A DNA stretch of 64,000 nt from Helicovermis profundi (GTDB lineage: Bacteria; Bacillota; Clostridia; Peptostreptococcales; Acidaminobacteraceae): positions 698,001 through 762,000 of the forward strand of contig NZ_AP028654.1 in the NCBI RefSeq assembly GCF_033097505.1. Reading direction: 5' to 3'. The position numbers and the translations under genes were made by a program. Position 1 is the stretch's first letter; every line of letters starts with the position of its first letter. This document shows, piece by piece, positions 25,802-34,249 of the stretch. The notes beneath the pieces were generated by a model that saw only the letters and a program-made list of their open reading frames with translations, ran no database searches and was not told the origin of the DNA.

Positions 25802-26506
25802 TTATATATTCATACCATTTTTCTTTATTATCATTGTTGAAAGATAAGGAATTTTATCTTTAATTTTATCAATATCAGATATAATCACTTCTTCATCTGT
25901 ACCTGCTTTAGTTATTAATCTAAAATTATTTTCTAAGTTATTTTTTATAAGTGAATCAACTATTTTTTTAGGATTATGAGAAGGTTTCATAACAATTACG
26001 TTATCAAAAGCTTCAAGAACTTTATTTAAGTCAAATTTACTGTCTTTAGATGCGGGAATCACTGCAAGACCTTCTTCCCACATAGCAAGAGGAGTACCTA
26101 GTGAAGATGAAATAGCTGAGAAAGAAGTAATTCCAGGAATAAAGTCAATATCAATTTTTTCTTCAATTAAATGCTCTTTTAAATATAAAAAAGTACTATA
26201 AAGCATAACGTCTCCAATAACAATAAATGCTATTTTTTTGTTTTTAACAGTATTATCAGCTATAAATTTTGCATTCTCTTTCCATTTTTTATTAAGTTCA
26301 TCTTTGTCATAATTCATTGGAAAAACTAAGTTTACTATTTTTGCATTTGGATTTACATATTCTTTAATTATTTCATATGCAAAACTCACACTACCTTCGG
26401 ATTTAATAGGACAATAAAGAATATCACATTCAGAAAGAATCCTAGCTGCTTTTACAGTTAAGTACTCTTTGTCTCCAGGTCCAACACCGATTCCATAAAT
26501 TTTCAT
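25802..26506 (-). CDS. cbiL: Precorrin-2 / cobalt-factor-2 C20-methyltransferase
   Basis: The 234-residue protein has the tetrapyrrole methylase pattern: N-terminal GIGVGPGDKEYLTVKAARIL, a VIGDVMLYSTF motif and DFIPGITSFSAIS. It matches the C20-methyltransferase CobI/CbiL, which adds the second peripheral methyl group in corrin ring synthesis. With a CbiK-type chelatase in the same operon the cobalt-early (CbiL) role is more likely. No other corrin-ring gene is in the window, so the rest of the pathway must be elsewhere or absent. AAGGAG site before the start; 107-base gap from the upstream ABC gene. Confidence 0.88.
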   Translation of the reverse strand: MKIYGIGVGPGDKEYLTVKAARILSECDILYCPIKSEGSVSFAYEIIKEYVNPNAKIVNLVFPMNYDKDELNKKWKENAKFIADNTVKNKKIAFIVIGDVMLYSTFLYLKEHLIEEKIDIDFIPGITSFSAISSSLGTPLAMWEEGLAVIPASKDSKFDLNKVLEAFDNVIVMKPSHNPKKIVDSLIKNNLENNFRLITKAGTDEEVIISDIDKIKDKIPYLSTMIIKKNGMNI

Positions 26507-26613
26507 AATTACTCCTTTTTCAACAATTGTAATATCATTAGTCTTTATCTTTTCCTTTAATTAACGCTTAAAATAATTTGCTATTAATTCTATAAAAATA
26601 TAGTTATAGTTTT

Positions 26614-27351
26614 TTAAATTCTGCTTTCTTCATAACATATTCTAATTGAAAATATGGTAATGATTATTATGTATGTTATAAGAACAATGAATGAGAACCA
26701 ATCAATATTTCTTCCGAATGTTGCACTTCGCATAAGTCTAGTAGCATGTGTAAGTGGAAGAAGTTCGATAAACCATCTAAAAAAAATGGGTAATTTACTG
26801 ACTGAAAAAAACGTGCCACATAAAAATGACATGGGTGTAATAACAAATGAAGTAAATCTATTCATATCATAGTGAGTATCAATTATCATTGCAGCAAAAA
26901 AACCAATTGCAGAAAACAAAGTTGCATTTAAAATGGTTGCTAAAATAAAAACAATAGGTTTTTCAATATGTGCTCCTGCTATAAACATAATAATAACCAT
27001 TAAAAAGCATGCATAAATTCCTCTAAGTGCGCCCGAGATTATATATTCTATAGCTAATCTTCTAACGCTTATAGGCGCTAAAAAATAATTTTCAAAACTC
27101 TTTTCATGAAGTCTTGCAACGCTTATACGCATTGATACTCCGCTATAGCTAGAACGCATAGTTGTTAGTGCTGCAATTCCTGGCAAAATATAGTACATAT
27201 AGCTGTTACCATCAATATTTGTGCTAGTATTTAAACCCCAGCCAAAAGTGATTAGGTAAAGAATAGGGGTTACAATTTGAGCGGATGTAATTTTAAAAAA
27301 TCTTCTTTTAAAAAAAATCCATTCTCTCCAAATAACAGTAAAATCACTCAT
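26614..27351 (-). CDS. ABC-2 type transporter permease
   Basis: The 245-residue protein has six membrane helices and the ABC-2 family pattern, including YYILPGIAALTTMRSSYSG and FLCGTFFSVSKLP, as in the DrrB/NodJ-type exporter permeases. It shares one base with the ATPase gene upstream, and the two form one transporter. The substrate is unknown. Its presence in a cobalamin-riboswitch operon suggests, but does not prove, a link to tetrapyrrole or metal handling. RBS lies inside the ATPase gene. Confidence 0.85.
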   Translation of the reverse strand: MSDFTVIWREWIFFKRRFFKITSAQIVTPILYLITFGWGLNTSTNIDGNSYMYYILPGIAALTTMRSSYSGVSMRISVARLHEKSFENYFLAPISVRRLAIEYIISGALRGIYACFLMVIIMFIAGAHIEKPIVFILATILNATLFSAIGFFAAMIIDTHYDMNRFTSFVITPMSFLCGTFFSVSKLPIFFRWFIELLPLTHATRLMRSATFGRNIDWFSFIVLITYIIIITIFSIRICYEESRI

Positions 27352-28184
27352 TAATTCACCTTCTTTTTAGTAAACTGGTAAAAAACGTCTTCGAGTGTTG
27401 TTTTTCTAATAGAGTAAACAACATTTAACTTATTAGAATATATATTAGCTTTTTCAAGTGTAGTAAAAAATTTATGATTTACTTCACCTTCAAACCACTC
27501 TATAGTGTATTTTCCTAGGTCGTTTATAAGATTAGTAGGTGTATCTTTAGAATAAATTATTCCATCATTAAGTAATATTACTTTGTCGCTTAAATACTCA
27601 GCTTCTTCAATATGATGAGTAGTTAGTATAATTGTTTTTCCTTCATTTTTTAGTCTAATAAATTCATTCCAGATTTGTTTTCTAGAAACTAAATCAATTC
27701 CAACAGTAGGTTCATCAAGAAAAATAGTTTCCGGAAAGTGAATTAACGCTCTTGCTATCATAAGTTTTCTTTTCATTCCACCAGATAATTTTTTTACTAG
27801 TTTATCTTTATGAATTTCTAAATTAAACTGAGCAAGTTGATGAGTTACTCTTTCTTTTAAAACATTTCCTTTTAGACCATAAAGTTTTCCTGCGAAAATT
27901 AGATTTTCATAAACTGAAAGTTCTTTATCAAGATTAATATGTTGATTAACAACACCAATTTTCTTTTTAAGATGATTACTATCTCTATTAAAAATCTCAT
28001 TATCATATAAAATTTCACCTTCATTGTATGAAGAAAGTCCAGTTATCATTCTAATTATAGTAGTTTTTCCAGCACCATTTGGTCCGAGTAAACTAGTTAA
28101 TTTTCCTTTTTCTATATGAAGGTTAAGCTTACTTATATTAAAAGATTTTCCATATGATTTTGATATGTTTTTTAGTCTTATCAT
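27351..28184 (-). CDS. ABC transporter ATP-binding protein, partner of the ABC-2 permease
   Basis: The 277-residue ATPase has Walker A GPNGAGKTT, the signature LSGGMKRKLMIARAL, Walker B IFLDEPTVGID and the switch TTHHIEEAE. The C-terminal extension (ITRKTTLEDVF-like IRKTTLEDVFYQFT) is typical of DrrA/CcmA-type exporters. The start is placed at 28184, where an AGGGAG site is correctly spaced; the longer frame to 28241 has no ribosome binding site and adds a hydrophobic stretch not expected in an ATPase. It overlaps the permease gene by one base. Confidence 0.88.
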   Translation of the reverse strand: MIRLKNISKSYGKSFNISKLNLHIEKGKLTSLLGPNGAGKTTIIRMITGLSSYNEGEILYDNEIFNRDSNHLKKKIGVVNQHINLDKELSVYENLIFAGKLYGLKGNVLKERVTHQLAQFNLEIHKDKLVKKLSGGMKRKLMIARALIHFPETIFLDEPTVGIDLVSRKQIWNEFIRLKNEGKTIILTTHHIEEAEYLSDKVILLNDGIIYSKDTPTNLINDLGKYTIEWFEGEVNHKFFTTLEKANIYSNKLNVVYSIRKTTLEDVFYQFTKKKVN

Positions 28185-28276
28185 AATTACTCCCTTTAAA
28201 AATAGGAATTTTAGTAAGTTGATTTTTAATAATAAAATCAAGTATTTGAAATTAAAATGTCTAATAAAGTAGGTCT

Positions 28277-29737
28277 TTATTGTTTAGCAGTATTTTTAAG
28301 TTTATTAAGAGTTTGTATAGCATCCTTCATACTTATATTATCTTTTGGATTAAATTTTCCGTTTTCAAGTTTCATTATGTTATTATCAACAATAATTTGT
28401 ATAATTTTAAGGTTCTTACAATCATTTGAATCTTTTATTTCTTTATGAATAGTTTGTTTTCTTAAATCAGAAATAAGATAAAGTGATTTAGCAAATTCTT
28501 CTTTAGTGATTTCTTTTTCAGGATAAAAGTATTCTATACCATCTATTTTGTTTGTATCCATATAACCTGAAGAAACTGCGGTTTCAATAAAATCAAAATC
28601 AGGGTCAGAAAACTCTAAATCGTCAAATTTACCATAAGTATGACCATTATACTCTTTTCTAAAGTATGAAGAAGTAGGCACAAAATACACTTTGTGTTTA
28701 TATTTAACTACTAATTTAGCTAAATCTCTATTAGTGGTATTGTTTTGTGAAATCATATTACTTAGATTATCAAAGTAGTCTGGATGAATAATTCTTGAAA
28801 CTTCATGTATTCCTTTTAGGAATCTAAAGGTTGGACTAGAAATAATTTTTTGGCTTATTTCAAATACTTTATTATCTTTTACAGCTTTTATTCCTTTAAA
28901 ACCCGGTCTAATTGTTATGGAATGAATGTTACCACCAGCACCCATAACGCCTCTTTGTGAAATAAAAATATCAATATCATTGGCCTTCTGAAGTATTTTT
29001 TCTATACCATAAGAAGCAATAGAACTTCCTTCAATTGGCTCAGCATCGTTTGCTATGAAATTTCCTCCAGCTATCTTTATTGCACTTGCAGGCATAGAAT
29101 CAGATGTAACGGTGGTATAACCAGTTTCTGAAGACTCAAAATATACGCCAGGATGATCTTTAAATCTAGAATTAAATTTTTTAAATTCTTCTATTTTTTC
29201 ATGGAATTCATTAAGCTTTTTCTGAGCGTATTTTTCTTTTCCACTTATCATTCCGAGTTTTAATATGTAATCATCAAAATCACTAAATTTAGTTGGATAA
29301 AGAGAGACTACGTTTATGCCTGACCTTCTCAAAGAATTTACAAAATCAGGTGTTTTTCTTTCAATAAATGGTCTTATTAATACTAAATCAGGATTTGCCG
29401 CAAGAATTTTTTCTGGATCAGCTCTATAGTCATATCTGGTAAGATTAAATACTTCCATAGGATAAGCATCCGCTCGTCCTATTCCTAGTATATTTTTTCC
29501 TGCATCTATAGCAAATAAATTTTCTGTATGTGCAGAATAAAGAGAGATAATTTTTGTGGCTGGTTTATCCATTTTTATTCTATGCCCTGAGTCATCAATA
29601 AAATCAATTGCATATTTATGGGTATCAAGCTTTTCAGTATTTTTTATTAAATTTTCAATTGGACTTCTAAGAACAAATAGGGTTAATATTGCAATTAACC
29701 CTATTGTAAAAAGAGTCTTTAGACTCATATTTTTCAT
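28277..29737 (-). CDS. Periplasmic-binding-protein (BtuF/FhuD-like) fused to SLH domains
   Basis: The 486-residue protein has an N-terminal membrane segment (about 7-24) without a lipobox cysteine, a class III solute-binding domain (about 45-325; starts DFIDDSGHRIKMDKPATKIISL, with DPEKILAANPDLVLIRP), and a C-terminal part with two SLH-like modules (about 374-425, FSDPDF...GYMD...FYPEKEITKEEFAKSL; and about 431-482, KFNPKDNISMKDAIQTL). Known: SLH domains bind pyruvylated wall polymer. It should therefore be tethered in the wall rather than only by lipid, and hand a tetrapyrrole such as cobalamin to the importer encoded by the two upstream transporter genes. AAGGAG site before the start. Confidence 0.85.
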   Translation of the reverse strand: MKNMSLKTLFTIGLIAILTLFVLRSPIENLIKNTEKLDTHKYAIDFIDDSGHRIKMDKPATKIISLYSAHTENLFAIDAGKNILGIGRADAYPMEVFNLTRYDYRADPEKILAANPDLVLIRPFIERKTPDFVNSLRRSGINVVSLYPTKFSDFDDYILKLGMISGKEKYAQKKLNEFHEKIEEFKKFNSRFKDHPGVYFESSETGYTTVTSDSMPASAIKIAGGNFIANDAEPIEGSSIASYGIEKILQKANDIDIFISQRGVMGAGGNIHSITIRPGFKGIKAVKDNKVFEISQKIISSPTFRFLKGIHEVSRIIHPDYFDNLSNMISQNNTTNRDLAKLVVKYKHKVYFVPTSSYFRKEYNGHTYGKFDDLEFSDPDFDFIETAVSSGYMDTNKIDGIEYFYPEKEITKEEFAKSLYLISDLRKQTIHKEIKDSNDCKNLKIIQIIVDNNIMKLENGKFNPKDNISMKDAIQTLNKLKNTAKQ

Positions 29738-29766
29738 ATATTTCTCCTTGGCTTATTCGAATAAAA

Positions 29767-30657
29767 TTACTTGTTTTCCTCAGGTTCGTAAAGGCCGTCT
29801 ATAAGGTTCCTCAAATGTTCCACATATAAATCTTGAATACCTTTAACTTCACCAAGTCCATGAATATAGGTTGTAACTTCGAATCCATCTTTTTTTAAGA
29901 TTGTTTTCCAAGAATCACTTTCATCTCCTGCCATATCATTATTTGCGTGATCTCCTGCAACTAGCATAAAAGGCATAAGTGTAACTTTTTCAATATTTTT
30001 TTCATTTAATCTACTTATAACATTATCAATAGTAGGGTATCCTTCAACTGTACCAACGAATACATTTGAATAACCTTCATCATGAAGCATATATGATAGT
30101 TCAGAATACTGGGCATTAGCAATATGAGGAGTACCATGTCCCATAAATACTACTGCTTCATTTTTTTCTAAATTGGAAAATTTATCTTTTAAAGCATCAA
30201 TAGCTTTTTGATAGTCTTCCGTTGAAGAAAGTAATGGTTTTCCAATTCTAAGAGTGTTGAATGAATCTTTATAATTATTTGCTTGGTTAAGAAGATCGTT
30301 ATATTCTTCTCCGTTTATTACATGAAGTGGCTGAATGTAAACTTCAGAATATTTGTCTTTTTTAAGTTGTTCCATGGCCTGAAGAACATTATTAATATCT
30401 AAATTATCTCTATTTTTAAGCTTGTCAATTATGATTTGAGAAGTGAACGCCCTAAAAATATCATAATCAGGAAATTCATCTTTAATTCTATTTTCAGTAG
30501 CTTCAATTGTTAAAGCTCTTGAGTCGTTATAACTAGTACCAAAACTTACAACGAGTATCGCTCTTTTACCATTATCTGTTGCTAAAGACGACGAACAACC
30601 TGAAAATAATGATACTACTAAAACAATTATTAATGTTACTATTAACCCCTTTTTCAT
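29767..30657 (-). CDS. cbiK: CbiK-type cobaltochelatase carrying a lipoprotein signal peptide
   Basis: The 296-residue protein begins with a signal peptide ending in the lipobox LFSGC (Cys21), so it should be lipid-anchored outside the membrane. The rest matches anaerobic sirohydrochlorin cobaltochelatase: AILVVSFGTSYNDSR, QPLHVINGEEY, FMGHGTPH (His174) and MPFMLVAGDHANNDMAG (His237), the last two at the metal-binding His positions. Normal CbiK works in the cytoplasm for B12 synthesis. Exported CbiK proteins are known in Desulfovibrio, where a role in iron or haem handling was proposed. Here it lies between a BtuCD-type importer and a wall-anchored binding protein. GGAGGAA site before the start. 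Confidence 0.88.
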   Translation of the reverse strand: MKKGLIVTLIIVLVVSLFSGCSSSLATDNGKRAILVVSFGTSYNDSRALTIEATENRIKDEFPDYDIFRAFTSQIIIDKLKNRDNLDINNVLQAMEQLKKDKYSEVYIQPLHVINGEEYNDLLNQANNYKDSFNTLRIGKPLLSSTEDYQKAIDALKDKFSNLEKNEAVVFMGHGTPHIANAQYSELSYMLHDEGYSNVFVGTVEGYPTIDNVISRLNEKNIEKVTLMPFMLVAGDHANNDMAGDESDSWKTILKKDGFEVTTYIHGLGEVKGIQDLYVEHLRNLIDGLYEPEENK

Positions 30658-30669
30658 AAAAAATTCCTC

Positions 30670-31434
30670 CTAATTTTCAATTAAAAAACCTTTGTTTTTA
30701 ATTAATGTAGTATTAATTTCAAATACATTTTTTAATAAAATTTCATTTAGTATTTGTTTAGTTTCCCCAAATTCAATTAGATCCCCATTTTTAAGTACAA
30801 TGACACTATCAGAATATTTATATACTAAATTAACATCATGCATAACAGAAATAACAATAATGTTATTTTCTAGAGCATATTTTTTTATTACATTGATCAT
30901 CTTAATTTTATAAGCAATATCCATGGCCGAAAATGATTCATCTAAAATTAATATTTTAGGATTTTGGCAAATGGCTCTAGCCAGTCTTACTCTTTGAAGT
31001 TCACCACCGCTAAGTTCTTTAATAGATTTATTAAAAAATTCTTTTGTATCAGTTAATTCAAGAGCTTTAGTAACTTCCATTAATGAATTTTCATTCATAT
31101 AATTATAGTTTGTATTGCGGTTTGAATATCCCATTCTTACATAATCAATGACTTTGAATGGAAAAGTAGTTTCGTAGCCTTGTGAGATTGTACATATAAT
31201 TTTAGATAAATCAAGGTAATTCAATTTTTTATTATTTTTCCTTTCTAATAAAATCATGCCTGATTTAATAGAAAGAGATTTATTAATTAATTTTAAAAGT
31301 GTACTTTTGCCACATCCATTGGGCCCGATAATAGATATGAGTTTTCCTTTAAAATAATTATCAATGTGAATATTAATGTTGTTTAGTACTTTATTTTCAT
31401 TATATTTAAAATTTAAGTTATTTATTTTAATCAT
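30670..31434 (-). CDS. btuD: ABC importer ATP-binding protein, BtuD/FepC type
   Basis: The 254-residue ATPase has Walker A GPNGCGKSTLL, signature LSGGELQRVRLARAI, Walker B ILILDESFSAMD (with Ser where Pro is usual in DEPT) and the switch SVMHDVN. It is of the FecE/BtuD type that serves cobalamin, haem and siderophore importers. It overlaps the permease gene by 4 bases (ATGA), so the two are coupled. Substrate is inferred to be a corrinoid or related tetrapyrrole from the cobalamin riboswitch. Confidence 0.85.
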   Translation of the reverse strand: MIKINNLNFKYNENKVLNNINIHIDNYFKGKLISIIGPNGCGKSTLLKLINKSLSIKSGMILLERKNNKKLNYLDLSKIICTISQGYETTFPFKVIDYVRMGYSNRNTNYNYMNENSLMEVTKALELTDTKEFFNKSIKELSGGELQRVRLARAICQNPKILILDESFSAMDIAYKIKMINVIKKYALENNIIVISVMHDVNLVYKYSDSVIVLKNGDLIEFGETKQILNEILLKNVFEINTTLIKNKGFLIEN

Positions 31435-32510
31435 TTTGTTATGCCTCTCTTTCTTTTAATATATATATACATAAAGAAAGGGCCTCCAAGTAGAGTTGTA
31501 AATACTCCTACCGGAATTTCAATACTTGAGCTGAGTCTGGCAATATTATCTGCAATTACCAATATATTGCCACCTAATAGTGCACTCATTAATACAACAT
31601 TTCTATTTCTTGAAGATATACTCATTCTAACAAGGTGTGGAACTACAAGTCCTACAAATCCAATTACTCCACTAATAGAAACGCATGTTGCAGTAAGAAG
31701 AGAAGAAATAATCATGTATTTTTTTAATTTTTTTTCGTAGTCAAGTCCTAGATTATTTGCTTCAGTTTTACCGAGTGCCATTATATCTAATTCGTCTACA
31801 TTTAGCATAATAATAGTAATTAATACAATTACCATAGGTAAAGAAATGATTATATGTGTCCAAGATCTTGCTGATAAACTTCCCATTATCCAAAATACAA
31901 TTGCACCAACCTGTTCACCAGCTAATGTTTTAAGAAAACTTATACCTGCTGAAAGAATTGAACTTATAATTATACCAGATAGAATTACATCAGAAGATGA
32001 AATACTTCCTCCTGATTTAGATATATTTGTAACTATATATAAGGTTAAAAGTGCAAAAACAAAAGCAAAAGGCATAATTGGTAGTAAATGTGAAACGAAA
32101 AATAAATTTAAAAATATTGCAATAGTTGCTCCAAAAGCAGCGCCAGTTGAAACTCCAATAGTATAAGGATCAGCTAATTGATTGCCAAGTATGGACTGAA
32201 AAACAGCGCCTGAAACAGCTAGGCCACTACCTACAATAGCTCCTGCAAGTATTCTAGGCAGCCTTACATCCCATACTACTAAAACTTTTGTTTCATTAAT
32301 TCCACTTACTAAGGATTTGATTCCAAGAAGTTTTCCAATAATTATTTTGTATGCTTCAGAAATTGAAATATCCATAAGACCAAGCGTTGAACTTATTCCA
32401 ATAATAAGTAAAAGCGAAACAGAAAATATAAGAATAAGTAAATAGTTAAATTTTTTTTCTCTTTCAATATGCGAATAAATATTGTCATCAAAGTTTTCGT
32501 ATTTTTCCAT
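31431..32510 (-). CDS. btuC: ABC importer permease, FecCD/BtuC family
   Basis: The 359-residue protein has nine to ten membrane helices and FecCD family motifs: VWDVRLPRILAGAIVGSGLAVSGAVFQ, LADPYTIGVSTGAAFGA, and ISGVIGFVGLVVPHLVR. It is the first gene after the cobalamin riboswitch and its terminator, with a CGGAGGA ribosome binding site. The N terminus has an extra soluble stretch of about 20 residues before the first helix. Most likely imports a corrinoid; haem or siderophore cannot be excluded from sequence. Confidence 0.87.
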   Translation of the reverse strand: MEKYENFDDNIYSHIEREKKFNYLLILIFSVSLLLIIGISSTLGLMDISISEAYKIIIGKLLGIKSLVSGINETKVLVVWDVRLPRILAGAIVGSGLAVSGAVFQSILGNQLADPYTIGVSTGAAFGATIAIFLNLFFVSHLLPIMPFAFVFALLTLYIVTNISKSGGSISSSDVILSGIIISSILSAGISFLKTLAGEQVGAIVFWIMGSLSARSWTHIIISLPMVIVLITIIMLNVDELDIMALGKTEANNLGLDYEKKLKKYMIISSLLTATCVSISGVIGFVGLVVPHLVRMSISSRNRNVVLMSALLGGNILVIADNIARLSSSIEIPVGVFTTLLGGPFFMYIYIKRKRGITK

Positions 32511-32540
32511 GTTTCCTCCGGAAATATATGGTTTTAGTGA

Positions 32541-32581
32541 ATATATATAAAAACTACTTCATTTGGGACAAAGTAGTTTTT
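32541..32581 (-). terminator. Riboswitch-controlled terminator before btuC
   Basis: Read on the minus strand, AAAAACTACTT (32581-32571) pairs with AAGTAGTTTTT (32559-32549) followed by ATATATA. It lies between the cobalamin riboswitch and btuC, where ligand binding would be expected to promote termination. A neighbouring 6-bp hairpin, GATACC/GGTATC (32591-32612), could take part in the switch. Confidence 0.75.
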
Positions 32582-32634
32582 TGTTATTAAAAAAGATACC
32601 TTAAAAGAGGTATCCGATTAGTTAATAATCAATA

Positions 32635-32836
32635 GCTTACTTTCTCTCCGAAGTTGCTGTTGCGGTTTTCAAGGCAGGTTTCCTGACTCATGACTTAACT
32701 TACTTTCTCGCCTTCCCATTAAAAACAGTGGCATTGAGATTTCATAATCATTTACAGTAGCGGAGGCTGCAGAGGATTTTAACCCCTTTCCCTATTATCT
32801 ACATAAATAGCACCTTAAAAAGTATTTAATTATTTT
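32635..32836 (-). promoter_or_regulatory. Cobalamin riboswitch
   Basis: On the minus strand this leader carries the cobalamin aptamer landmarks in order: AGGGAA, then GGTTAAAATCC, the B12 box GCAGCCTCCGCTACTGT (32755-32775 region), GCCACTG, GGGAAGGCGAG, and GAGTCAGGAAACCTGCC (32673-32689). It should bind adenosylcobalamin or a related form and repress the operon below, which runs from btuC to cbiL. Confidence 0.95.
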
Positions 32837-32842
32837 CATCTC

Positions 32843-32871
32843 ATTATACATAATTAAAAAATCAAAGTCAA
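32843..32871 (-). promoter_or_regulatory. Promoter of the cobalamin-riboswitch operon
   Basis: Minus-strand TTGACT (32871-32866), 17-base spacer, TATAAT (32848-32843). Transcription should start near 32836 at the 5' edge of the aptamer. Confidence 0.85.
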
Positions 32872-32931
32872 TTTAGTTTTTATTAAAATTTAAAATAAAT
32901 TTATCTAATGTTAATTAAACTGTAACAAGGG

Positions 32932-32940
32932 TGGTATAAT
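32932..32940 (+). promoter_or_regulatory. Extended -10 promoter of the DUF502 gene
   Basis: TGGTATAAT (32932-32940) is an extended -10 element, 35 bases before the start codon; no good -35 is seen. Confidence 0.55.
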
Positions 32941-32974
32941 ATAGATATGCAAATACTTTAAAGGATGTGGTTAG

Positions 32975-33553
32975 ATGTTTGAAAAAATATATAAAACGTT
33001 TTTATCAGGTTTATTTTTACTATTACCTCTTATGATTACGCTAGGCTTAATAATGTATATTGTTAATTTTGTTGGAAGATTTACGTCACCGCTTGTTATG
33101 CTTATCTTTGGCAAGAATTATACGGGTGTAGGTTTTATTTTTGGAGTATTAATTATACTTGGAATTGGAACATTCTCAAATCAATACGTCGTAAAGAAAT
33201 TTTTTCATTGGCTTGAAGTTGTAATTAATAAAATTCCAGTGGTAAAAACGATATATTCATCAATTAGAGATATAGGAAAAATGTTTGATAAAGATAAAAG
33301 TTCTTCTTTTAAAAAGGCAGTATTAGTTGATTATCCGCTTAAAGGGTCAAAATGTATAGGTTTTATAACTAATGATGAATGCATTTTTGATGGTAAACTT
33401 TCAAAAACTGCTGTCTTTGTTCCGACAACGCCAAATCCTACAAGTGGATTTCTTTTATATGTAGACAAAAAAGATATAACATTTATTGATTTACCAGTAG
33501 AAGATGCTATAAAGATGGTTGTTTCACTTGGTGTTTATAGTAGTAAAAAATAA
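32975..33553 (+). CDS. DUF502 family membrane protein
   Basis: The 192-residue protein has two membrane helices (about 10-32 and 50-72) followed by a conserved soluble part with IPVVKTIYSSIRDIGKMF and VFVPTTPNPTSGFLLYV, the DUF502 signatures. The family's function is unknown. It lies 21 bases before a two-component system, read in the same direction, so it may share its transcript. Confidence 0.88.
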   Translation: MFEKIYKTFLSGLFLLLPLMITLGLIMYIVNFVGRFTSPLVMLIFGKNYTGVGFIFGVLIILGIGTFSNQYVVKKFFHWLEVVINKIPVVKTIYSSIRDIGKMFDKDKSSSFKKAVLVDYPLKGSKCIGFITNDECIFDGKLSKTAVFVPTTPNPTSGFLLYVDKKDITFIDLPVEDAIKMVVSLGVYSSKK

Positions 33554-33574
33554 GTAGATATTGGAGGTATAGTA

Positions 33575-34249
33575 GTGAATGAAACTATTTTAATTGCTGA
33601 AGATGAAAAAAGAATGAGAATTTTGATTTCTGATTTTTTAAATTTAGAAAACTTTAATGTTCTTGAAGCTGAAAATGGGAAAAAAGCACTTGAATTATTT
33701 AATGAAAAAAAAGATGAAATTGATTTAATTATTTTAGATGTTATGATGCCTATTTTTGACGGGTGGACAGTATGTAAAGAAATTAGGAAAAAATCAACAA
33801 TTCCCGTTTTAATGTTAACTGCCAAAAGTGAAGATACTGATGAACTTTATGGCTTTGAACTTGGAGTGGATGAATATATTTCAAAACCTTTTAAACCAAA
33901 TATATTAGTTGCAAGAGTAAAAGCATTACTTAGAAGAAAAGAAAAAATAGAAAATGAAATAATGAATTTTAATGGGCTTCTTATTGATGAAAAAGCACAT
34001 AAAGTGAGTTTAAATAAAGAAATAATAGACTTTAGTCCAAAAGAGTATGATTTATTAATGTATATAATTAAAAATAAGGGAATAGCACTTACAAGGGAAC
34101 AAATTCTAGATGGTGTTTGGGGTTATGATTATTTTGGAGGACTTAGAACTGTGGATACACATATAAAAAGAGTAAGAATAAAATTAAAACAAAAAGAAAA
34201 TTATATTCAAACTGTAAGAGGCCTTGGATATAGGTTTGAGGTGGTTTAG
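33575..34249 (+). CDS. OmpR/PhoB-family response regulator
   Basis: The 224-residue protein has a receiver domain (about 1-118) with the acidic pocket E10-D11, phosphoacceptor Asp in LIILDVMMP, Thr in MLTAKS and Lys in SKPFKP, and a C-terminal winged helix (about 130-224) ending TVDTHIKRVRIKL...TVRGLGYRFE. It starts at GTG 33575 behind a GGAGGT site. The stop overlaps the GTG start of the histidine kinase gene, its partner. A likely target is the secreted-protein gene at 35898. Confidence 0.94.
   Translation: MNETILIAEDEKRMRILISDFLNLENFNVLEAENGKKALELFNEKKDEIDLIILDVMMPIFDGWTVCKEIRKKSTIPVLMLTAKSEDTDELYGFELGVDEYISKPFKPNILVARVKALLRRKEKIENEIMNFNGLLIDEKAHKVSLNKEIIDFSPKEYDLLMYIIKNKGIALTREQILDGVWGYDYFGGLRTVDTHIKRVRIKLKQKENYIQTVRGLGYRFEVV

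Noticed and set aside
28185-28241. N-terminal extension of the ABC ATPase
   Set aside because: No ribosome binding site before 28241, and the extension is a hydrophobic run foreign to the family; the AGGGAG site supports 28184.
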